From Symbiodinium natans (Eukaryota > Sar > Dinophyceae > Suessiales > Symbiodiniaceae), in assembly GCA_905221605.1 (NCBI GenBank), contig CAJNDS010002279.1, forward strand, positions 600,586-664,585: 64,000 nt of DNA, read 5' to 3'. The notes beneath the pieces were generated by a model. It saw nothing but the letters and a program-made list of their open reading frames with translations. It did not search any database and was not told the DNA's origin. Each line of letters opens with the position of its first letter. Position 1 is the stretch's first letter. Shown piece by piece: positions 37,911 to 48,429 of this stretch. A program made the position numbers and the translations under genes.

Positions 37911-38404
37911 CAAAAGGACTAACTATAACACGGGAAGCCCCAGAAGCTTGAGAAGTTGGGAAAAGACTGAAACGAAGAAGGGGGAGATATGGGGAAGAAA
38001 TTAGGTTTATTGTTGCTATAAATCATAACAACAACAAACATTCAAACAAGCATATGGGAAGGACTTTAAGAATATAGGAACGCATAAGGTGGATAGATTA
38101 AATTTTAGGGGTGTTGTTATTTGTAGGTTTTGCGGAATGAATGAGGTAGCTTGTCCTTAGAATCCCCTATGGATAATGGATAAGGCGGGAAACGAGAGAA
38201 AACGAATGAGGGGATGGTAAAAAGTTGGGGCTAAAAATTCGGCGGGAAATACGGGGAAACTGGGCTTAGGAAATGCAACAGGTAGCGAAAGAACATAGAA
38301 CTAAATAAGGGGGCAGGGTCAAGAAAAAGCAGAGCTGGGGGGCAAGTGGGTAGCGATATAACCCTGAAGCCTTAGCCTGTGAAACCCCCTTTTACATATT
38401 TTTT
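37911..38404. repeat. Right terminal inverted repeat (494 bp)
   Basis: Reverse complement of 15893-16386, ending TATTTTTT at 38404. The spacer 37694-37910 holds no gene. Confidence 0.95.
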
Positions 38405-38410
38405 CCCCTA

Positions 38411-38438
38411 CCCCCCCCCCCCCCCCCAACCCCCCCCT
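38411..38438. repeat. C-rich run at right provirus border
   Basis: Poly-C directly outside the right terminus, mirrored by a 10-C run at 15883-15892 on the left. It hides any target-site duplication. Confidence 0.85.
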
Positions 38439-38832
38439 AGGGTTTAGAAACTATCAGACAGCCCTCATGCCCCTAACCTTAGCTTGCAAGGCTGTGGAAA
38501 CATCAGAACCCTATGCAACAATTCAATCAAAAGACTCAAGCTCAGCTCCCGTGGACAACACGCCAACTGAAGGTAGTTCATGGTAGGTACTTCACAGTGC
38601 GGACAGCCTGTGGGCGGCCCAAACTGGACTTGTGACTGTGAGGGACACCGCCCATGGTGACACCGCACGGCTCCAACCCAAACTGATAAACAGCGCAAGT
38701 CCAACAGCCTTTAGGGTTAGGGTTTAGGGGTTAGGGGTTAGGGTTTAGGGTTTAGGGTTTAGGGTTTAGGGTTTGGGGTTTAGGGTTTAGGGTTTGAGGT
38801 GAACGCAACAGCAAATCTCACACACCTTTAGG

Positions 38833-38935
38833 GGCCGTTCTGAAAGGTCTCTTGCATCCGAGCCGCAAGAGCAAGAGAGATGACTGAATCTGCACTAGGC
38901 ATCCTTTGTGGGCAATTTCTCGCCTCATCATCTAC
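38833..38935 (-). CDS. Putative host exon island
   Basis: Minus strand, after GCCCAG, open for about 33 codons (VDDEARNCPQRMPSADSVIS...). It is the first host-like exon on this side of the provirus and is co-oriented with the island at 15209-15291. Confidence 0.4.
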
Positions 38936-40359
38936 CTGGGCTGGAGGAGGTCCCGACACGGGTTTAGGGCAAACCCCAAACCCCAAACCCCAAACCCTAA
39001 ACCCTAAACCCTGAACCCTAAACCCGAAACCCGGGTTTAGGGTTTAGGGTTGAGGGTTCGAGCCCCGAGCTCCCGGCCGCTGAGCCCCAAACCCCTAATC
39101 CCAGTGGCTGTGTATGCTGGGCCATAGAAGGTTAACTTTCAATTCTGGCATATGGGATTCTATATACCCCCTAAACCCTAAACCCTAAACCCCAAACCCT
39201 AAACCCTAAGGTTAAAAGGTTGCCGACTCAGCTGCTAAGTTCCCCAAACCAGGCCAAGAAGGAAGAGGACACAACGCCACCCCTGACCGCTTGAGTTGGG
39301 AAACTGTGGTCATGTGCGGTTTAGGGCTCAGGGTTCGGGGTATAGTGCCTAGTGATGACGACGACTTCAGGATCGACGCCTCTCCGCGACATGCCGTGCC
39401 TTCTGCAACGACTGTGATGGCCCCGCATGGCCCGAAAGCCCAACAGCAAGATTAGCTCTTTCTACGGCAGCGCGGCAAGGTTGCGCTAAACCCTAAACCC
39501 TAAACCCTAAACCCTAAACCCTAATCCCTAATCCCTAATCCCTAATCCCTAAACCCTACACCCTACACCTACATGCCTGCATGGTCTGGAAGGGCAGGCG
39601 GAGCGCTGACTGCCCTGGTCTTGCTATAGAAAACAACGTTTCTCGATACTGGGGGGGGGGGGGGGGGGGGGGGGGTGCCTTAACATACCGCTAACTACTT
39701 CAACCCTTAATGATTGTAGGAATTCCAATATTGCAAGGTATGGGTATTTCTTGGAACCTCCCTGTAGCTTTTTAGGCATATACACATATGACGTTTTTAA
39801 GCATACATACATATGACAATGTGTATATGATATGTACATACATATATACATGTATGTAAACGTATTAGGTGTACGGGTTGCCAGCCAAGATGCCGGCATC
39901 TCTACCGAAGTTGGCGAAGCCATGATGCTTTCCCCTGTTCGAAAAGGCAAGATGGCGATCCACAGATCTGAAAACTACTTTGCTGCTCCGTTCTTGAGCC
40001 TGGAAGGTTTAGGTTTAGGGTTTGGGATTTAGGGTTGAGTTAGGATGCTGGTGTGGGGGGTGGCTGTGGGGCTTAGCCTGTGGAAGGCTTGAGGCCGATC
40101 TAGAATCTAGGCTGCAAAAGCCCTGCAGCGACCCGCCTTCTGTGGGTATTCTAGAACCTACTTGAAGCTGGCAAATCCTTGAACCCCCCAGTAGTGGCAT
40201 CTTAGGCAATTTTACCGTGCAGAGAAGTAGGTTTGTGTGGTTCTCAAGGCGTAAGGTATCATATATGGGTCTGGCCCCTGTGAAATTCTTACTGTAAGAA
40301 CCCCAAAACCCTGTTCTAAGTACTCAGGCCCCTGAATCAGCTCCTCAAGACACCGGCGT

Positions 40360-40463
40360 AACCCTAGGAAAAGAAGACGGCACCTGTTTTGGCTTTCACG
40401 GGCTTGTCAGGGAAGCCCGACCCTACAAAGAGGGAATAAGCGCCGACTCTGGGTCCCCAGTCT
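40360..40463 (-). mobile_element. Introner-like element copy, reverse
   Basis: On the minus strand: GGACCCAGAGTCGGCGCTTA, TTCCCTGACAAGCCC and TTTTCCTAGGGTTAC, in the same order as in RCC1 intron 2 and the copy at 53158. Confidence 0.55.
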
Positions 40464-40555
40464 TTGAGTTAGGGTCCCCGTTGTTGTAAGAGGCCGCACG
40501 ATACGGGACCCAGAAAAAAAGCACCCGAACTGCCCATGTGCCGAGAAGTGATTGT

Positions 40556-40800
40556 ATGGGGCGTCTTAACCCAAAACCCCAAAGCCCTAAAGCCCTAAAC
40601 CCTAAAACTTCCTAAAACTTGCTAAAACCCTAAAGCCCTAAAACCCTAAAGCCGTAAAGCCGTAAAGCCCTAAAGCCCTAAAGCCCTAAAACCCTAAAAC
40701 CCTGAAACCCCAAACCCAAATTTCCTAGCCCTAAACCCTAAACTTTAAACCCTAAACCCCAAACCCTACACCCCAAACCCTAAACCCCAAACCCTTATCT
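40556..40800. repeat. CCCTAAA/CCCTAAAG variant array
   Basis: Alternating CCCTAAA, CCCTAAAG and CCCCAAA units with single-base drift, about 240 bp. Confidence 0.9.
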
Positions 40801-40888
40801 CGGGATTCTTGCCGGCCTGGCATCGGACCCTGCTTGCCATGCTGGCGGGTCAAGCGGCGGCTCTCAGAGCCGAGGTGGCCACAGCTTG

Positions 40889-41420
40889 AGGGTTTAGGGT
40901 TTAGGGCTAGGGTTTAGGGTTTAGGGTTTAGGGTTTGGGGTTTAGGGTTTGGGGTTTAGGGTTTGGGGTTTGGGGTTTAGGGTTTAGGGTTTAGGGTTTA
41001 GGGTTTGGGGTTTGGGTTTGGGGTTTTTTAGGGGTTAGGGTTTGGGTTTAGGGTTTGGGGTTTAGGGTTTAGGGGCTTTGGGGTTTAGGGGGTTTAGGTT
41101 TGGGGTTAGGGGTAGGGTTTTGGGTTTAGGGTTTGGGGTTTGGGGTTTGGGGTTTGGGGTTTGGGGTTTAGGGTTTGGGGTTTGGGGTTTGGGGTTTGGG
41201 GTTTAGGGTTTAGGGTTTGGGGTTTAGGGTTTGGGGTTTAGGGTTTAGGGTTTAGGCTTTGGGGTTTAGGGTTTAGGGTTTAGGGTTTGGGGTTTGGGGT
41301 TTGGGGTTTAGGGGGGTTTGGCGTTCAGGGCTAGGGTTTAGGGTTTAGGGTTTGGGGTTTGGGGTTTGGGGTTTGGGGTTTAGGGTTTGGGGTTTGGGGT
41401 TTGGGGTTTGGGGTTTGGGG
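40889..41420. repeat. Largest TTTAGGG/TTTGGGG array
   Basis: About 530 bp of mixed TTTAGGG and TTTGGGG units with few interruptions, the longest telomere-like tract in the window. Confidence 0.95.
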
Positions 41421-41495
41421 AAAACAAGCAAATCCGCCGACCGTGTTGGATGGGAAAAGGAGGGGGGGGGGGGGGTAGGGGCCTGGCCTTCAAGC

Positions 41496-41574
41496 TGGCT
41501 TCAGCTCCTGTTTGGGTCCCAACGTTTCACAGAGGCTCAAGCACATCAACTTTTTTGGCATCCTTTTCTTTGAG
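41496..41574 (-). CDS. Putative host exon island
   Basis: Minus strand between TGGTCAG and a GC donor (CCA|GCTTGA), basic peptide (SSKKRMPKKLMCLSLCETLG...). Both borders resemble those resolved in the helicase gene. Confidence 0.4.
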
Positions 41575-41995
41575 CTGACCAGCGCGTTTAAACCTTTCAA
41601 CTATGCTCCAGCGGGGTCGGCGGCTTGAGCCGGAGGCTCTTAAATAAACCTGAAATCCCCAGTAGAGCTCAGACTTGTGTATGGTAACTAGGCAGTTGCC
41701 ACCATGGGTTAGGGCTCTTTTAGGCTTGGTGCTTGGGGTTTAGGATTAGGGTTTGGGGTTTAGGGCTTTCGGGTTCAGGGTTTCGATTCTTTTTGGGCTT
41801 GTTGTTTGGGGTTAAGGGTTTGCTGTTGAGGGTTCAGATAGCTCATGGCAATTGCGTATCGTACCCCTTCCGCCCCCCTCCCATCGTCCAAACCCTAAAC
41901 CCTATACCCGAAAGACCTCGACCCTACCCCCCTTCCCTAGGGCCACAAAACCCCAACCTCCGCCGATGCTCCTTGTGATCTTGGAATTTGGGGTT

Positions 41996-42086
41996 AGGTT
42001 CATTGTACTTAGTAACTTAGTATAACTGTACTCATCACCCACTTATAAGCCCCTTAAGTGCCTGAATATGGTTGAACCTCCAAGTA
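41996..42086. mobile_element. MITE family A, partial copy
   Basis: AGGTTCATTGTACTTA at one end and AACCTCCAAGTA at the other, about two thirds of full length. Confidence 0.7.
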
Positions 42087-42349
42087 GCGTTTATCGGTTA
42101 GGGTTTAGGGTTTAGGAGTTTAGGTTTTGGGGATAGGGTTTAGGGTTTAGGGTTTAGGATTTAGGGTTTAGGGTTCAGGGGGGGATGCATTGTGGGGGTT
42201 CAGGGTTTTGGCTTAAGAGCTCAGGGTTGGGAGCTCCTTCAGCCCTAGAGCCCGCCGCCCCAGGGGTTTAGGGTTTAGGGTTTAGGGTTTAGGGTTTAGG
42301 GTTTAGGGTTCAGGGTTCAGGGTTTAGGCACACAGGGTCTATGTATAAC

Positions 42350-42462
42350 TTAGAGCCCCGAAGCCTCGTGTTCAAGCTCCAACACAAACTGGCACAGTGT
42401 TGAAGACCTCGATCTCGGACCCTCAGAGCAGAATGCTGCACCTGTTTGTGCCGTCTCTTTGT
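42350..42462 (-). CDS. Putative host exon island
   Basis: Minus strand after GGGCAG, open about 37 codons in phase 0 (TKRRHKQVQHSALRVRDRGL...). Donor unresolved. Confidence 0.3.
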
Positions 42463-42556
42463 CTGCCCTAAACCCTAAACCCTAAATCCTAAACCCTAAA
42501 CCCTATACTTCGTCCGCACAAACCGAGAAGTCCTCAAACTCCAAAGCCCATAAGCA

Positions 42557-42700
42557 TACTTGGAGGTTCATGGTACTTATGAACCAACTATCACTGTACT
42601 TATAGCCCACTTACAAGCCCCTTAAGTGCCCTAAGATGGTTGTAAGTACAGTTATAAGTGCAGTTATAACTGGTTAATAAGTACCATGAACCTCCAAGTA
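42557..42700. mobile_element. MITE family A, full copy (144 bp)
   Basis: TACTTGGAGGTTCATGGTAC at the left and its reverse complement at the right; almost the whole element is a long imperfect hairpin. No coding capacity. Other full copies at 43546 and 46521. Confidence 0.92.
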
Positions 42701-42704
42701 CCCG

Positions 42705-42782
42705 GACATTTCGCAGCCCAAGTCCCCAAAGCACAAGATCCGGACGGCTGCGCTACAAATGAGGAAGCCATCGAGGTCGGGC
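42705..42782 (-). CDS. Putative host exon island
   Basis: Minus strand after CCGCAG; peptide PDLDGFLICSAAVRILCFGD-like. It abuts MITE A on its downstream side. Confidence 0.35.
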
Positions 42783-42951
42783 CTGCGGCAGGCAATGCAA
42801 TCCTAAACCTTAAACCCGAAACCCCGAAGCCCCGAAGCCCCTAAACCCTTAAACCCCTAACCCCCTAAGCCCCTAAGCCACTAAACCTCTAGACCCCTAA
42901 ACCCCTAAGCCTCTAAACCCCTAAACCCCTAAACCCCTAAAACCCTAGACC

Positions 42952-43074
42952 CCAAACACCTAAACACCTAAACACCTAAACACCTAAACACCTAAACACC
43001 TAAACACCTAAACACCTAAACACCTAAACACCTAAACACCTAAACACCTAAACACCTAAACACCTAAACACCTA
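42952..43074. repeat. CACCTAAA 8-bp variant array
   Basis: About 15 perfect CACCTAAA units: a homogenised variant of the telomere-like motif, one base longer, followed directly by CCCTAAA. Confidence 0.95.
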
Positions 43075-43545
43075 AACCCTAAACCCTAAACCCAACTCTG
43101 AAGGAGTCGAGTTCTGTGGTCGAGCTTTGCAATTGGATCTCGGACACCCATGGTTCCAGCCTTAGACACCCTGAACCCTGAACCCTGAACCCTGAACCCT
43201 AAACCCTGAACCCTAAACCCTAAACCTTAGAAGAGGTTTGGTATATATTTAGGGCTTCGTGCCTCGGGCTTTGGGCACCTAGGCTCTCTTTCTTGTCTCT
43301 TTCTGGTCTTCCGCTTCGAGGGAACACAAACATCCCGCCGCAGAGTTTAGAGTTTAGGGTCTAGGGTTTAAGATTCAGGGTTGAAGGTTAAGGGTTTAGG
43401 GTTTAGATTTTAGGGTCTAGGGTTTAGGATTCAGGGTTTAAGGTTTAGGGTTTGGGGTTTTGGGTTGACAAATTCAGGGCACAAACAGTTCGTGTTTCGG
43501 AACCCAGAGTTCGACACATCGCTGATTGGGTTTATGCTTCGGCTC

Positions 43546-43689
43546 TACTTGGAGGTTCTTGGTACTTATTAACCAATTATAACTGCACTTATAACTGTAC
43601 TTACGACCATCTTAGGGCACTTAAGGGGCTTATAAGTGGGTTATAGGTACAGTGATAGTTGGTTCATAAGTACCATGAACCTCCAAGTA
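43546..43689. mobile_element. MITE family A, full copy (144 bp)
   Basis: Same palindromic termini as 42557-42700; the internal sequence is in the opposite orientation. Confidence 0.92.
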
Positions 43690-44149
43690 GTTGTTCTTGC
43701 CTAGAGTATCCTTTGTTACCAGCACAAAGAGACATGTACCTGAATCATGGGTATGCTTGATCAGGGTACATAGGCTAGAATAGGTAGTCACACCAAAAAC
43801 CTTCAAAACGCTAGGCCTTTAAACACTTAAAACCCTTAAAACCCTCAAAGCCCTAAAAACCCCTTAACACCCCTTAAAACCCTTAAAACCCTTTAAAAAC
43901 TTAAAACCCTTAAAACCCTCAAAGTCCTAAAAACCCCTTTAAACCCCTTAAAACCCCTTAAAGCCCTAAATTTGTCGCATGTCCTCTCTTGCCTGGCCTA
44001 GCTTCACCATCTTCGCCATCGACATCCTCTCGGCCGACCCGCAAGCCCTAAGCAACCTAAACCCTTCCATGGCCTTGGGTTTGGGGTCCAGCTTGGGGTT
44101 TAGGGTTTAGGGTTTAGGGTTTAGGGTTTTGGGTTTAGGCTTCAGGGCT

Positions 44150-44290
44150 ATTTTTCTCTTAAGGCTTGGCATGTGTAGGGCTGCTGGGGTCGAGTGAGCA
44201 GGGCGAGGATGATGAAGTCAATAAGGAGGACAAGTACAAGGAGGGCAAACAGAGATAACCGAACATTGTTAAGGTGTGTGAGGTTTAAAC
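44150..44290 (-). CDS. Putative host exon with transmembrane segment
   Basis: Minus-strand reading contains LSLFALLVLVLLIDFIILAL followed by LTRPQQPYTCQ, a clear membrane helix with a polar flank. No splice pair firmly placed. Confidence 0.35.
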
Positions 44291-44650
44291 AGACAGGACA
44301 AGGAAATGGAGTAGCACAAGGCCCGACCCCAAACCCCAAACCGTAAAACCCCAAAACCCTAAACCCTAAACTCTACACCCTAAACCTGACCCTAAATCCT
44401 ACGCAGACAGAAGAGCTTTGGTTGCGATATGCCACGTCGTGGTCCATGACCTTCGGCCGTGCTTCTGAAGCTTTCCGGTCAGGTCGAGGTCCGGTTGCTG
44501 TGCGGGCTTTCTGGGCTTGTGCTATGCTTCGCCCTAAACCCTGAACCCTAAACCCCAAACACTAAACCCTAAACCCTCGTGTGCTGGTGCTTGGTATGGA
44601 ACCAGGACAGGGCATGTCATCTGCCTTATTGGCAAGAAAATAGGGGTAGC

Positions 44651-44685
<35 letters not shown>

Positions 44686-44892
44686 GGGATCCCCCCGATC
44701 TTCGGACACCCCCACTAGATAGCAGCTTTTCCTACGTCTGGCGGAGTGGTGGCACCTATGAGGTGCCCATGGTTGTCATGTCTTCTCTGCCAGTCCTTGC
44801 TGTGCTAAGCGTTCTGAACCCTAAACCCTAAACCCTAAACCCTAAACCCTAAACCCTAAACCCTAAACCCTAAACCCTAAACCCTAAACCCT

Positions 44893-45190
44893 AAACCCTA
44901 GCCCCAAATGCTGTTTTGAGCATTTTGGTCAGGGCACAGCGGCTGCTTTTCCTGTCAGGGGGTTCCGCGCATGGTCGCAGCGCGCGATCCCGATTGCGCA
45001 GTCCTTCAGGTTTCGCAGCTGATGCAGATTTGTCTGTCTTTGCAAGCAGTTGACCCGGAGGCATTGCGTCGAAGGACGTTGCATAGGTGTGTTCCTGCTT
45101 TGCGTTACGTGGTTTGAAAGAAAAGGAGCACAAGAGAAAGCGTTCGCATCTGAGCAGGCGCCCGAAAACCCGAAAGAATCGTCCACCCAA
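44893..45190 (-). CDS. Coding-like host segment
   Basis: Open minus-strand reading of up to 99 codons with natural composition (CALTKMLKTAFGAR at its end), bounded by CCCTAAA arrays at 44821-44900 and 45194-45250. Family unknown. Confidence 0.35.
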
Positions 45191-45284
45191 GCTCTAAACC
45201 CTAAACCCTAAACCCTAAACCCTAAACCCTAAACCCTAAACCCTAAACCCCCAACCCCAAAGCCCAAACCCCAAACCCAGAAAA

Positions 45285-45352
45285 ACCCTGAAGGGCACCT
45301 CCGGAGACTGCTGGTCGCCCTCTAACTCCTGAAACTTGCTCTTCAGCAAGGC
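45285..45352 (-). CDS. Putative host exon island
   Basis: Minus strand; helical peptide ALLKSKFQELEGDQQSPEVP. Downstream is a 170-bp TTTAGGG/TTCAGGG array (45362-45530), upstream a CCCTAAA array. Confidence 0.4.
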
Positions 45353-46159
45353 CTCGGAGGTTGGGGTTTAGGGTTTAGGGTTTAGGGTTTAGGGTTTAGG
45401 GTTTAGGGTTTAGGGTTTAGGGTTTAGGGTTTAGGGTTTAGGGTTTAGGGTTTAGGGTTAGGGTTTAGGGTTTAGGGTTCAGGGTTCAGGGTTCAGGGTT
45501 TAGGGTTCAGGGTTTAGGGTTCAGGGTTTAGGCCTATTTCCGGATTTGAGGGCTAAGGCCTCAGACCTCAAGGCTCAGCAGGGCCGAAGCTTTCCATGAG
45601 GAACCACAAGCCTCCTCCGCTCACAGAACTGAGCCTAAACAACTTAGCAGAAAAACGTGTAGGGCTTAGGGCTTAAGGCTTAGGGCTTCGGGCTTAGGCC
45701 CTTGTACTGCGCAGGTGTCCATGAAGCTTACAAAGCAAAATTAAGAAGCAGGGTCCCTTGCCGCCTAAACCCACAAGTCATAATACCTTCGGACCCAAGT
45801 CCCACACAAACCCTGAATCCTAAACCCTAAACCCTAAACCCAACATTGGTGCCCCCGAACCCTCCTCAAGCACAAAACCTGAAGCGCAACAAGAAATCCC
45901 TGACTCTCCAGCCCCTAAAACCCCCTCCCCCCGCCCCCCCCCCCCTCCCCGGCCCTCCCCGGCCTTCCCCCTGTTTAGGGTTTGGGGTCCTGCCTAATTA
46001 AGGCCGAAACCTGAAACCTACCCAAAGCCGAAAGCCTAAAGCCTAAAGCCTAAACCCGCCCCCTCCCCACGAGCCTGCTTGGCTGGTCGAAGCTTCTCCA
46101 GTACGGGCTCTAGCGCCTCTTGACCTGCACCATCTAGGGCCCACACGCTAAACCCTAAG

Positions 46160-46239
46160 GTTTCAAGGGCTTACGGACGTTTGGAGCTAAACCCTACATC
46201 CTAAACCTACAGTTTCAAGAGCTTAGGGACGTTTAGGAG
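46160..46239. repeat. Telomere-like insert between direct duplications
   Basis: GTTTCAAGGGCTTACGGACG (from 46160) and GTTTCAAGAGCTTAGGGACG (from 46212) flank CTAAACCCTACATCCTAAAC. About 27 bp duplicated with three differences. Confidence 0.75.
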
Positions 46240-46520
46240 TGAAAGCCCTAAACCCTAACAACGCCTCAACTCTAAACCCACCATTCTCATGCCCCGAACT
46301 GCCCCATGCACCCCAAACCCTCAAACCTAAAGCCCTAAACCTCCCTAAACCCTAAACCCTAAACCCTAAACCCTAAACCCTAAACCCTAAACCCTAAACC
46401 CTAAACCCTAAACCCTAAACCCCAACCCGAAGAGGCCCATAGGGGCTGGGAGCCCAACACAGACAAAACACAAACCTGGGGCCTGGGAAGCGCTACGATC
46501 CCGGTAGTTCGTTTGAGGTT

Positions 46521-46664
46521 TACTTGGAGGTTCATGGTACTTACTCACCAATTAAAACTGTACTTATAACCCACTTATAAGCCCCTTAAGTGCCCTAAGA
46601 TGGTTATAAGGACAGTTATAAGTACCGCTATAATTTGTTAGGAAGTACCGTGAACCTGCAAGTA
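46521..46664. mobile_element. MITE family A, full copy (144 bp)
   Basis: Termini TACTTGGAGGTTCATGGTAC and TGAACCTGCAAGTA; slightly more diverged than the other two full copies. Confidence 0.9.
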
Positions 46665-47264
46665 GGGTTTGGGTTGTGGGCTCCAGGGCTTTCGAGCTTT
46701 AGGGCTCAAGCTTTGGTCAGAATTTAGGGGGGTTTTGGGCTCCTTCCACGTAGGGCTTGGTTCAGGGTTCCGGGTTCAGCGTTCAGGGTTTAGGGTTCAG
46801 GGTTCGAGGTTTAGGGTTTAGGGTTTAGGGTTTGGGGTTTAGGGTTTAGGGTTTAGGGTTTAGGGTTTAGGCTTTAGGGTTTACGGTTTGGTCCCTGTGT
46901 CTGACGATGCTACTAGGGCCGAGGCTTCGGGCTTTGTTCGCATTGAAGGAGCTTGAAGGGGTCTGTTGGGGATGCGTGGAGTTTCGGGGTGTCAGGGTTG
47001 TGAAGTTGGGTTTAGGGTTTAGGGGTTTAGGGGTTTAGGGGTTCGGGCTTGGGGCTTCAGGTTTAGGGCGAGGCTGAGCATCAGCAGCAGGCGCGTCTCT
47101 CACGATGCCCGGCGGCCGCGACACTTTGCGCATTGGCTTCGACCCTAGACCCTAAACCCTTTCAACCCTGTCCCGCTCACAACAAAGAGGTGGGGACTTG
47201 GGGAAGATGGAGAGGTTTAGGGTTTAGGGTTTAGGGTTTAGGGTCTAGGGGCTAGGGTTTAGAC

Positions 47265-47366
47265 GGTCCAGTCGGGGGTTGCCGGAATCCCGGGTCTAGG
47301 GTTTAGGGTCTAGGGTCCAGGGTTTAGGGTTTATAGGGTCCAGTCGGAGGTTGCCGGAATCCCCGG
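47265..47366. repeat. Telomere-like insert between 30-bp direct duplications
   Basis: GGTCCAGTCGGGGGTTGCCG at 47265 and GGTCCAGTCGGAGGTTGCCG at 47337, each continuing GAATCCC, flank a 40-bp TCTAGGG/TTTAGGG run. Confidence 0.85.
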
Positions 47367-47403
47367 TGTCGCTCCTAGGACTTCGGGCTTAGGTTTTTAA
47401 GGC

Positions 47404-47499
47404 TTTTCCATATCCCTATTGGGAACTATCTTTTATTTTATATAAAACCCAAGAGGGTTTTAAACATATTATTTTATTAAGGTTCTAAGGGGAGTATCG
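47404..47499. mobile_element. AT-rich short element, family E
   Basis: Contains TTATATAAAACCCAAGAGGG and TTATTAAGGTTCTAAGGGGA. The reverse complement of the same blocks lies nested inside the family B MITE at 60613. Confidence 0.7.
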
Positions 47500-48429
47500 T
47501 TTTAGGGTTTATAGGGTTTAGGGTCTATAGAGTTCAGGGTTTAGGGTCTATAGATGTTTGTTTAGGCTTTAGGACACCCCCCCAAACAATCATCTGCCCC
47601 AAACCAAGCATCCTTGCCAATCCTTGAAAAAACGTGTAGGTTTTAGGGTTTAGGGTTTAGGGTTTAGGGTTTAGGGTTTAGGACACCCTAAAAATAACCA
47701 TCTGCCAAACAGCCACGCATCCTTGCCCTATTCCCCAAACCCTGAACCCTACACCCTAAACCCCAAGCCTTGAACACTTGGACCCGTACCAACCCCTTAG
47801 CCCACACTCAACCCTGAACCCTAAACAACCCTAGACCCCAGACCCTGAACCCTGAACCCTAAACCCTAAACCCCACGTCTGCAGACGGGCCCAATATCTT
47901 TCCACCAGCAGTCTGACATAACTTATGCACCACAGCACCGCAGACAAAAACCCTAAACTCTGAACTCTAAACCCTAAACCCTAACCCTAAAACCACATAT
48001 CAGGCCCCCCCACCGAGGGCAGCAAAGACGGCGCCGGCCAAAGCAACCGCCGCGTTTCGGACGCGCGGTCTGCGATGGGAGCTCAAATTCGGGTTTAGGT
48101 GGTGAGGTTTTTGGGCTTAGGATTCGGGTTCAGGTTTTAGGTTTTAGGATTAGGATTGGGGTGTCAGGGTGTCAGTGTATTTCTATGGTGCAGTGTGGCC
48201 CAGTGCCCACCACCCCCCCCCCCCCCCCCCCATGATTTCAGGTTTAGGGCTTGGGTTGAAGGGTTTTGGGGATTTAGAGGTTTAGGGTTGTCAAGGTTTT
48301 GTGGTTTTTGGGAAGAGTGTTGAAGCCTTTTGGGGGTTCTAAACGTCTGCTTAGGGTTGCAGGTTCGAGGGTTTAGGGTTTCAGGGGTTTGGGGTTTACG
48401 GCTTGGAGTTTGCGGGCTTAGGGTTTAGG

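Larger units (their letters stand above)
15893..38404. mobile_element. Integrated Polinton/Maverick-like virus, complete
   Basis: A 22,512-bp block is bounded by matching 494-bp terminal inverted repeats. It encodes every hallmark expected of the group: protein-primed PolB, RVE-type integrase, FtsK/HerA-type packaging ATPase, double-jelly-roll major capsid and probable penton. All the diagnostic reading frames are intact. Base composition drops sharply to AT-rich inside the block, except in the 35.1-37.9 kb cargo. No adenain-type maturation protease was recognised. The ends run into C-rich sequence on both sides, so a clean 6-bp target duplication cannot be read. Polinton-like virus and mavirus-type virophage are both possible affiliations; a phylogeny would be needed to choose. 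Confidence 0.93.
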
